Shown here piece by piece: positions 1 to 5,338 of a DNA stretch of 7,158 nucleotides. This DNA comes from Burkholderiaceae bacterium (GTDB taxonomy: Bacteria > Pseudomonadota > Gammaproteobacteria > Burkholderiales > Burkholderiaceae_C): contig JALOSD010000081.1 in NCBI GenBank assembly GCA_025458585.1, positions 1 to 7,158 of the forward strand. Reading direction: 5' to 3'. Positions within the stretch are counted from its first letter, which is position 1; each line of letters begins with the position of its first letter. A program made the position numbers and the translations under genes. The notes below the pieces were generated by a model. That model worked only from the letters and a program-made list of their open reading frames with translations. It was not told where the DNA came from and searched no databases.

Positions 1-1701
1 CAGCCGCCACATCACCTTGCCCGAGCCGCTCTTGGGCAGCGCGTCGACGAACTCGACGATGCGCGGCACCTTGTAGGCCGCCATGTGCTCGCGCGCCCAG
101 TCGATCACCGCCTGCGGCGTCGCGTGCGCGCGCGCCTCGGGGCGCGGCACGACGACCGCCTTCACCGTCTCGCCGCGGTACTCGTCCTTCGCCGCGATCA
201 CGCAGGCCTCCAGCACGAGCGGGCACTTGAACAGCATCAGCTCGACCTCGCTCGGCCAGACCTTGTAGCCGCTCGCGTTGATCATGCGCTTGAGGCGGTC
301 GGTGATGAAGAAGTAGCCCTCCTCGTCCATGCGGCCGAGGTCGCCGGTGCGGAAGAAGCGCTTGCCGTCGAGCGCGATGAAGGCCGCGGCGGTGGCCTGG
401 GGATGGTTCCAGTAGCCCTTGAACACCATCGGCCCGTGGGTGACGATCTCGCCGACCTCGCCCACGCGCAGCTCCTCGAGCGTCACCGGGTCGACGATGC
501 GCGAGTCGACGCCGAAGATCGGCATGCCCAGGCATTGCAGCTTGGCGCGCTCGGGCGGGTTGGCGTGCGACGGCGCGGCGGTCTCGGTGAGGCCGTAGCC
601 CTCGGCGAACGTGAGGCCGAACTCGTCGCGCAGCCGCTCGGCCACCGCCTGCGGCATCGCGGCGCCGCCGCCCGAGAGGTAGACCAGGCTCGAAAGGTCG
701 AAGCTGCGGTAGTTCGGGCTCGCGAACAGGTCGATGATCATCGTCGGGATGCAGGTCCAGTGCGTCACGCGGTGGCGCGAGATCAACCGGCCGGCGAGCT
801 CGCGATCCCAGCGCGGCATCAGCACCGAGGTCGCCCCCGTGTACACCGGCGACAGCACGCCGTAGAGCATGCCGGTGATGTGGAACATCGGCACCACGGC
901 GAGCGAGACCGACTCGGCGCCGGCCCAGCCCCACTGGCCGCCGACCGTGTTGGCCATCAGCGTGCGGTGGGTGTGCATGCAGCCCTTCGGCAGCCCGGTC
1001 GTGCCCGAGGTGTACGGCAGCAGCGCGAGGTCGTCGGCGCCGACCGCGGGCGGCGCGAACGGCAGCGCGGTGCCGGCGGCGAGCGCGTCGCCCCAGCGCG
1101 TGCAGGGTAAGTCGCCTGCGGGCAGCGGCGGATCGCCGTACAGCCAGTCGCGCAGCGCGGGCGACACGCCGAGGTCGCCGTCGAGCACGCCCGGCAGCGC
1201 GTCGGCGTAACGCGTGACGAGCAGGTGGCGCAGCCGCTGCGTCGGCGGCAGGGCAGCGTTCGCCTGCGCGACGACCGGCGCGAGGTCGGCGGCGCCGATC
1301 ACGACCTTCGTGTCGGGGTCGGTGATGTAGTGGCCGAACTCGTCGGCGCGGTTCATCGGATTGACCGGCACGACGACCGCACCCGCCTTCAGCGCACCGT
1401 AGAACGCGACGAGGAACTGCGGGCAGTTCTGCAGGAACAGCGCGACGCGGTCGCCCTTGGCCACGCCCTGCGCCGCGAGCCAGGCGGCGATCGCGTTCGA
1501 CTGCCGGTCGAGCTCGGCGTAGCTGAAAGCGCGGCCGAGGAACACGCACGCCGCCTTGTCGGGCCAGCGCGCGGCCGAGACCTGCAGGTTGACGTGCAGC
1601 GGCGTGGCGGGAATCGCGAGCTCGCGCGGCAGGCGGCGCGGCCAGTGGGCGAGGTGCGGCCGCGTGGCGGGCGCATGGGGGTCGGCGGCGGTGGCGATCA
1701 T
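1..1701 (-). CDS. Long/medium-chain acyl-CoA synthetase (AMP-forming), C-terminus cut by window edge
   Basis: This enzyme of the ANL superfamily activates a carboxylic acid, probably a fatty acid, to an acyl-AMP and then an acyl-CoA in the cytoplasm. I read 567 residues from an ATG at 1701. The core motifs are intact: phosphate loop YTSGTTGLPKG (230-240), the PMFHITG segment (271-277), YGLTE (369-373), RTGDLG with the ribose-binding Asp454, the hinge DRLKRMINASGYKV (468-481), and the catalytic lysine K562 in SGSGKVMWRL at the extreme end. Only a few residues should be missing, since the family is usually about 550-580 residues. The start is supported by AGGAG six bases upstream, and an ATG further upstream meets a stop at once. 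The neighbours are divergent and do not indicate the substrate. Long-chain, medium-chain and aryl acids all remain possible; the family call is sure, the substrate is not. Confidence 0.93.
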   Translation of the reverse strand, partial: MIATAADPHAPATRPHLAHWPRRLPRELAIPATPLHVNLQVSAARWPDKAACVFLGRAFSYAELDRQSNAIAAWLAAQGVAKGDRVALFLQNCPQFLVAFYGALKAGAVVVPVNPMNRADEFGHYITDPDTKVVIGAADLAPVVAQANAALPPTQRLRHLLVTRYADALPGVLDGDLGVSPALRDWLYGDPPLPAGDLPCTRWGDALAAGTALPFAPPAVGADDLALLPYTSGTTGLPKGCMHTHRTLMANTVGGQWGWAGAESVSLAVVPMFHITGMLYGVLSPVYTGATSVLMPRWDRELAGRLISRHRVTHWTCIPTMIIDLFASPNYRSFDLSSLVYLSGGGAAMPQAVAERLRDEFGLTFAEGYGLTETAAPSHANPPERAKLQCLGMPIFGVDSRIVDPVTLEELRVGEVGEIVTHGPMVFKGYWNHPQATAAAFIALDGKRFFRTGDLGRMDEEGYFFITDRLKRMINASGYKVWPSEVELMLFKCPLVLEACVIAAKDEYRGETVKAVVVPRPEARAHATPQAVIDWAREHMAAYKVPRIVEFVDALPKSGSGKVMWRL

Positions 1702-1707
1702 TCGGCG

Positions 1708-1712
1708 CTCCT
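1708..1712 (-). promoter_or_regulatory. Ribosome binding site of the acyl-CoA synthetase
   Basis: The minus strand reads AGGAG here, six bases before the ATG at 1701. This is a near-ideal Shine-Dalgarno match and spacing, and it fixes the start. The preceding short frame ends in a TGA that overlaps this ATG, but that frame is arginine-rich and looks like a shadow. Confidence 0.7.
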
Positions 1713-1760
1713 CGTGGGCATGCGGGCGGCCTGCGTTGGCGCCGGCGCGAGCCATGGCGC

Positions 1761-1766
1761 GGTGTA
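1761..1766 (-). promoter_or_regulatory. Possible -10 element for the acyl-CoA synthetase
   Basis: The minus strand reads GTTACACC around this position, with TACACC as a candidate -10 hexamer about 60 bases before the start codon. It is one of the few AT-containing spots in the divergent gap. No convincing -35 hexamer lies about 17 bases further upstream, so this is a weak suggestion only. Confidence 0.2.
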
Positions 1767-1810
1767 ACGCGGCCGCGCCCTCCCCGCCATCCGCCGATTC
1801 CCGCACCACT

Positions 1811-1826
1811 TGTCGCCGCCGCGACA
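1811..1826. repeat. Perfect inverted repeat in the divergent gap, possible operator
   Basis: The sequence TGTCGC-CGCC-GCGACA is a perfect 6-bp inverted repeat with a 4-base spacer. It lies between the two divergent genes, about 110 bases from the synthetase start and 43 bases before the exonuclease ATG. Size and position would suit a dimeric repressor of the TetR or similar type. The stem is short for a terminator and no T-run follows on either strand. In DNA this GC-rich, such a repeat can also arise by chance. Confidence 0.35.
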
Positions 1827-1855
1827 GCGCACCCCCACCGCGGCGACGTGCCCGC

Positions 1856-1861
1856 TATGCT
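1856..1861 (+). promoter_or_regulatory. Possible -10 element (TATGCT) just upstream of the exonuclease start
   Basis: TATGCT resembles a sigma-70 -10 hexamer (TATAAT), and its last base lies seven bases before the ATG at 1869. Transcription would then begin at or next to the A of the start codon, giving a leaderless mRNA. That would fit the absence of any Shine-Dalgarno sequence before this gene. No clear -35 hexamer is visible at the usual distance. Confidence 0.3.
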
Positions 1862-1868
1862 GCGCGCC

Positions 1869-2375
1869 ATGCCGAGCGCCGACCGCGAGCCGCCCTGCGT
1901 GATCGACATCGAGGCGTCGGGCTTCGGGCGCGACAGCTACCCGATCGAGGTCGGCTTCGTGCTGCCGAACGGACGCGGCGTGTGCACGCTGGTGCGCCCG
2001 CCGCCGCTGTGGACGCACTGGGACCCGGCGGCCGAGCGCGTGCACGGCATTGCGCGCGCGACCGCGGTGCGCCACGGTCGCGACCCCGACGTCGTCGCCG
2101 ACCTGCTCAACGAGCACCTCGACGGCCGCACCGTGTACTGCGACGGCTGGGCGCACGACTACGCCTGGCTGGCCGCGCTGTTCGAGGTGGCCGGGCGCAC
2201 GCCGCGCTTCCGGCTCGAGCACCTGCGCACGCTGCTCGACGACGTGCAGGCGCAGGCGCTGGCGGGCGCGCGCGTGCAGGTGCTCGCCGAGCTCGGCCTG
2301 GCGCGGCACCGCGCGAGCAGCGACGCGCGGGTGCTGCAGCTCGCGCTGTGGCGGGTGCGCGAGGGCGGGCGATGA
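1869..2375 (+). CDS. Small DEDDh-family 3'-5' exonuclease (DnaQ-like fold)
   Basis: This is a predicted cytoplasmic nuclease of 168 residues with the RNase H-like DnaQ fold. All acidic residues of the two-metal active site can be placed: Asp13 and Glu15 in VIDIEASG (ExoI), Asp97 in AHDYAWL (ExoII), and His147 and Asp152 in HRASSDA (ExoIII, the HxxxxD form that defines the DEDDh group). It is a bare catalytic domain with no extra module, so DNA or RNA as substrate cannot be decided. It is too short and too divergent to call DnaQ, oligoribonuclease or RNase T. The start is uncertain: ATG 1857 and GTG 1848 are in frame. I chose ATG 1869 because it leaves nine residues before the first motif strand and sits just downstream of a -10-like element. 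The stop overlaps the next start as ATGA, so the two genes are probably translationally coupled. Confidence 0.82.
   Translation: MPSADREPPCVIDIEASGFGRDSYPIEVGFVLPNGRGVCTLVRPPPLWTHWDPAAERVHGIARATAVRHGRDPDVVADLLNEHLDGRTVYCDGWAHDYAWLAALFEVAGRTPRFRLEHLRTLLDDVQAQALAGARVQVLAELGLARHRASSDARVLQLALWRVREGGR
2361..2365 (+). promoter_or_regulatory. Ribosome binding site of the phosphodiesterase gene
   Basis: GAGGG lies inside the last codons of the exonuclease gene, six bases before the ATG at 2372. It supports that start, which is also the only good one that keeps a full signal peptide. Confidence 0.5.
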
Positions 2376-3397
2376 GGGCCCGGCAGCGCGAGGCTGCGCG
2401 CACCGGCACGCCCGGCCGCCGGTGGCGGTCGATCGCGGCACGCACGCTCGCGCTCGCCGGGATGCTCGCCGCCGGCGCCGCGGCCGCGTTCGACCTGCAG
2501 GGCCACCGCGGCGCGCGCGGCCTCGCCCCGGAGAACACGCTGCCGGGCATCGAGCGCGCGCTCGAGGTGGGCGTGACGACGCTCGAGCTCGACGTCGTGA
2601 TGACGCGCGACGGCGTGCCCGTCGTCGGCCACGACCGGCGGCTGAACCCGGCGCTGGTGCGCGATGCCGACGGGCGCTGGCTCGACGAGCCCACGCCCGT
2701 CGTGCTCGCGCTCGATCTCGCGCAGCTGCAACGCTTCGACGTCGGCCGCCTGCGCCCAGGCACGGCGTACGCTGCCGCCTATCCCGAGCAGCAGCCCGTC
2801 GACGGCACCCGCATGCCGACGCTGGCGCAAGTGTTCGAGCGCGTCGCCGCGCTCGGCGCACGCGAGGTGCGCTTCAACCTCGAGACGAAGATCTCGCCGC
2901 TCGAGCCCGAAACCTCCCCCGAGCCCGAGGCCTTCGTGCGCGCACTGCTCGCCGTCGTCGACGCGCACGGCGTGCGTGGCCGCGTCAGCCTGCAGAGCTT
3001 CGACTGGCGCACGCTCGACGCCGCGCGCGCCCTGGCGCCAGAGATCCCGCGCGTCGCGCTGACGATGAGCACGCCGCGCTTCGACAACCTCGCCGACGCG
3101 CGCTGGACCGCCGGCCGCGCGCTCGCCGCGCATGGCAGCGTGCCGAAGCTGGCGCAGACGGCGCAGGCCCAGGTGTGGTCGCCGTTCCACGGCAACCTGA
3201 CGCGCGAACTGCTGGCCGAGGCGCGCGCGCTCGGCATGGCGGTGATCCCGTGGACCGTCAACGAACCGGCCGACATCGAGCGCCTGCTCGACTGGGGCGT
3301 CGACGGCCTGATCAGCGACCACCCCGAACGCGTGCGCGACGCGATGGCGCGACGCGGCCTGCCGCTGCCCGCCACGCCGCCGGCGCGGCGACAATAG
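2372..3397 (+). CDS. Exported glycerophosphodiester phosphodiesterase (GDPD family)
   Basis: This enzyme hydrolyses glycerophosphodiesters, the deacylated phospholipid head groups, to glycerol-3-phosphate and an alcohol. The product is 341 residues. It opens with a long basic n-region rich in arginine (1-24), a hydrophobic stretch (25-39) and an AAA site before Phe40, which predicts Sec export to the periplasm. RRW at 16-18 is only a poor Tat match. The TIM-barrel domain carries the expected residues: His45 in GHRG, Glu72 and Asp74 in LELD, His87 in GHD, Glu171 in NLETK, and the C-terminal TVNEPADI and GVDGLISDHP motifs. Length and layout fit the periplasmic GlpQ/UgpQ-like group, though I cannot assign it to one of these. 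It overlaps the exonuclease stop by ATGA. No glycerol-3-phosphate transporter is in view, so whether it scavenges phosphate or carbon is open. Confidence 0.92.
   Translation: MRARQREAARTGTPGRRWRSIAARTLALAGMLAAGAAAAFDLQGHRGARGLAPENTLPGIERALEVGVTTLELDVVMTRDGVPVVGHDRRLNPALVRDADGRWLDEPTPVVLALDLAQLQRFDVGRLRPGTAYAAAYPEQQPVDGTRMPTLAQVFERVAALGAREVRFNLETKISPLEPETSPEPEAFVRALLAVVDAHGVRGRVSLQSFDWRTLDAARALAPEIPRVALTMSTPRFDNLADARWTAGRALAAHGSVPKLAQTAQAQVWSPFHGNLTRELLAEARALGMAVIPWTVNEPADIERLLDWGVDGLISDHPERVRDAMARRGLPLPATPPARRQ
3390..3395 (+). promoter_or_regulatory. Possible -10 element (GACAAT) upstream of argG
   Basis: GACAAT overlaps the stop codon of the phosphodiesterase gene and is the only AT-containing hexamer near argG. 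A start of transcription about seven bases downstream would give a 5' leader of roughly 45 bases. There is no recognisable -35 hexamer about 17 bases upstream, so argG may instead depend on read-through from the genes before it. Confidence 0.25.
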
Positions 3398-3447
3398 CGC
3401 GCCGGATGCGCGGGCCGCCCGCCCGCGCCCGCCGCCTCCCATCACCC

Positions 3448-4791
3448 ATGGCCACGATCCTTCAACACCTGCCCGTCGGCCGCAAGGTCGGCATCGCCTT
3501 CTCGGGCGGCCTCGACACCAGCGCTGCGCTGCTGTGGATGCGCCAGAAGGGCGCCGTCCCCTACGCCTACACCGCCAACCTCGGCCAGCCCGACGAGCCC
3601 GACTACGACGACATCCCCAAGCGCGCGCTTGCCTACGGCGCCGAGAAGGCTCGCCTCGTCGACTGCCGCGCGCAACTCGTCGCCGAGGGCATCGCCGCGC
3701 TGCAGTGCGGCGCGTTCCACGTCTCGACCGCGGGCGTCACATACTTCAACACGACGCCGATCGGCCGCGCCGTCACCGGCACGATGCTCGTCGCCGCGAT
3801 GAAGGACGACGACGTGCACGTCTGGGGCGACGGCAGCACGTTCAAGGGCAACGACATCGAGCGCTTCTACCGCTACGGCCTGCTCGCCAACCCGGCGCTG
3901 CAGATCTACAAGCCGTGGCTCGACCAGGCCTTCATCGACGAACTCGGCGGGCGCGCCGAGATGTCGGCGTTCATGCAGGCGCACGGCTTCGGCTACCGCA
4001 TGTCGGCCGAGAAGGCGTACTCGACCGACTCGAACCTGCTCGGCGCCACCCACGAGGCGAAGGACCTCGAGCACCTGAACCGCGGCATCACGATCGTGCA
4101 GCCGATCATGGGCGTGGCGTTCTGGCGCGACGACGTCGAGGTGAAACGCGAGACGGTCAGCGTGCGCTTCGAGGAGGGCCGGCCGGTGGCGCTCAACGGC
4201 CAGACCTTCGACGACCCGGTGAGCCTGATGCTGGAAGCCAACCGCATCGGCGGGCGGCACGGCCTGGGCATGAGCGACCAGATCGAGAACCGCATCATCG
4301 AGGCCAAGAGCCGAGGCATCTACGAGGCACCCGGCATGGCGCTGCTGTTCGCCGCCTACGAGCGCCTCGTGACCGGCATCCACAACGAGGACACGATCGA
4401 GCAGTACCGCGACCACGGCCGCAGGCTCGGCCGCCTGCTGTACCAGGGCCGCTGGTTCGACCCGCAGGCGATCATGCTGCGCGAGGCGGCGCAGCGCTGG
4501 GTGGCGCGCGCCGTCACCGGCGAGGTCACGCTCGAACTGCGCCGCGGCAACGACTACTCGGTGCTGAACACCGAAAGCCCGAACCTGACGTACCACCCCG
4601 AGCGGCTGACGATGGAGAAGGGCGAGTCGATGTTCACGCCGGCCGACCGCATCGGCCAGCTGACGATGCGCAACCTCGACATCGTCGACACGCGCGACAA
4701 GCTCGGCATCTACGCGCGCGCCGGCCTGCTGTCGCTCGGCGGCGCGGCGGCGCTGCCGCAGCTCGGTCACGAGGGGGACGACACGCCATGA
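3448..4791 (+). CDS. argG: Argininosuccinate synthase
   Basis: ArgG joins citrulline and aspartate with ATP to give argininosuccinate, the penultimate step of arginine synthesis, in the cytoplasm. The 447-residue product matches the length of E. coli ArgG and resembles it closely along its whole length as I recall that sequence. The N-type ATP pyrophosphatase loop SGGLDTS is at 19-25. Other hallmark stretches are GDGSTFKGND (127-136), STDSN (192-196) and EANRIGGRHG (263-272). This is the longer E. coli-type ArgG rather than the roughly 400-residue type. The ATG at 3448 gives the conserved opening MATILQHLPVG; an in-frame ATG at 3406 would add 14 arginine- and proline-rich residues and is unlikely. 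No Shine-Dalgarno sequence is evident. The stop overlaps the next start as ATGA. No other arginine gene, such as argF or argH, is in the window. Confidence 0.98.
   Translation: MATILQHLPVGRKVGIAFSGGLDTSAALLWMRQKGAVPYAYTANLGQPDEPDYDDIPKRALAYGAEKARLVDCRAQLVAEGIAALQCGAFHVSTAGVTYFNTTPIGRAVTGTMLVAAMKDDDVHVWGDGSTFKGNDIERFYRYGLLANPALQIYKPWLDQAFIDELGGRAEMSAFMQAHGFGYRMSAEKAYSTDSNLLGATHEAKDLEHLNRGITIVQPIMGVAFWRDDVEVKRETVSVRFEEGRPVALNGQTFDDPVSLMLEANRIGGRHGLGMSDQIENRIIEAKSRGIYEAPGMALLFAAYERLVTGIHNEDTIEQYRDHGRRLGRLLYQGRWFDPQAIMLREAAQRWVARAVTGEVTLELRRGNDYSVLNTESPNLTYHPERLTMEKGESMFTPADRIGQLTMRNLDIVDTRDKLGIYARAGLLSLGGAAALPQLGHEGDDTP
4771..4778 (+). promoter_or_regulatory. Ribosome binding site of the SUOX-like protein gene
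   Basis: GAGGGGGA lies within the last codons of argG, nine bases before the ATG at 4788. It shows that the overlapping ATGA start has its own ribosome site and supports that start. Confidence 0.5.
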
Positions 4792-5306
4792 TCGGGCGGC
4801 GGGGCGTCGTAGGTGGCGGCGCGGGGGCGCTGCTCGCGCTCGTCGCGTCGCGCTCCGTTGCGGCGGCCGCGTTGCAGGCGCCGACGGGCCCCGCCGTGCT
4901 GACGCTGACCGGCCGTATCGCCAAGCGCAACGCCGGCGACACCGCGGTGTTCGACATGGCGATGCTCGAGGCGCTACCGCAGCGCGAGATCGTCGCGCCG
5001 ACGCCGTGGTTCGACGAGCCGCGCCGCTTCACCGGCCCGCTGCTGCGCGACGTGCTCGCCGCCGGCGGCGCGACCGGGACGACGCTGAAGGCCAGCGCGC
5101 TGAACAACTACCGCGTCGAGATCCCGTTCGACGACGCCGTGCGCCACGACGTCGTGCTCGCACGCCTGCTCGACGGCAAGCCGATGTCGGTGCGCGAGAA
5201 GGGGCCACTTTTCGTGATGTACCCGTTCGACCGCAAGTCCGAGTTGCGCAACGCCGTCTACTACAGCCGCTGCATCTGGCAGCTGCGCGCGATCGAGGTG
5301 CGATGA
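4788..5306 (+). CDS. Small exported protein with sulfite-oxidase-like (Oxidored_molyb) fold, probably without molybdenum cofactor
   Basis: The product is 172 residues. The N-terminus has a twin arginine (GRRGVVGG, residues 3-10), a hydrophobic Ala/Leu/Val stretch (11-29) and an Ala-rich cleavage region, so it should be exported, by Tat or Sec. The mature part resembles the molybdopterin-binding domain of sulfite oxidase/MsrP: LTLTGRI (38-44), the FTGPLLRDVL helix (81-90), LNNYRVEIPFDDA (105-117), LLDGKPM (127-133), the GPLFVMYPFD strand (139-148) and the closing WQLRAIEV. However, the domain is short, and its only cysteine is Cys162 near the end. The C-x-G-N type motif that ligates molybdenum in the true enzymes is absent. 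Catalysis is therefore doubtful. It sits directly upstream of a sensor kinase and may serve as a periplasmic binding partner; that role is inference. Such proteins are often annotated simply as molybdopterin-dependent oxidoreductases. Confidence 0.8.
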   Translation: MIGRRGVVGGGAGALLALVASRSVAAAALQAPTGPAVLTLTGRIAKRNAGDTAVFDMAMLEALPQREIVAPTPWFDEPRRFTGPLLRDVLAAGGATGTTLKASALNNYRVEIPFDDAVRHDVVLARLLDGKPMSVREKGPLFVMYPFDRKSELRNAVYYSRCIWQLRAIEVR

Positions 5307-5338
5307 GCGCCCGAGCCCGCGCGACGGAGAGCCGGTGA
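5303..5338 (+). other. Eleven-codon open frame bridging the SUOX-like gene and the kinase gene
   Basis: An ATG at 5303 overlaps the stop of the preceding gene as ATGA. Eleven codons (MSARARATESR) follow, and the TGA overlaps the GTG start of the kinase as GTGA. A ribosome could therefore pass from gene to gene without a gap. The start has no strong Shine-Dalgarno of its own, and the peptide has no recognisable feature. It may be chance in GC-rich DNA. Confidence 0.3.
5326..5330 (+). promoter_or_regulatory. Ribosome binding site of the hybrid kinase
   Basis: GGAGA lies four to five bases before the GTG at 5335. It is the reason to prefer this GTG, which also places the first membrane segment at a normal distance from the N-terminus. 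No in-frame ATG lies nearby. Confidence 0.6.

Noticed and set aside
85..1110. 341-codon plus-strand frame across the acyl-CoA synthetase
   Set aside because: The minus strand in the same region encodes all ANL-family motifs; the plus-strand translation is Arg/His/Ala-rich without motifs.
1108..1110. Rare TTA leucine codon in the acyl-CoA synthetase
   Set aside because: TTA control through bldA is known from Streptomyces, not from bacteria like this one. A single rare codon in a variable loop is not evidence of regulation.
1556..2371. Upstream in-frame extension of the phosphodiesterase gene
   Set aside because: It overlaps the exonuclease in another frame and would bury the signal peptide. 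The ATG at 2372 has a ribosome site and gives a normal exported protein.
1698..2861. 387-codon minus-strand frame whose TGA overlaps the ATG of the acyl-CoA synthetase
   Set aside because: The stop-start overlap looks like coupling, but the product is almost all Arg and Ala and lies opposite the exonuclease and the phosphodiesterase. The synthetase has its own strong AGGAG.
2159..3445. 428-codon minus-strand frame opposite the exonuclease and phosphodiesterase
   Set aside because: It crosses two real genes on the other strand and has no motif, only biased composition.
2050..3447. Upstream in-frame extension of argG (open back to 2050)
   Set aside because: The extension is Arg/Ala-rich and overlaps the phosphodiesterase in another frame. 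The conserved ArgG N-terminus begins at 3448 and the resulting length equals that of E. coli ArgG.
3442..4770. 442-codon minus-strand frame opposite argG
   Set aside because: It is rich in Arg, Ala, Val and His with no domain motif and exactly shadows argG. It is a by-product of codon composition.
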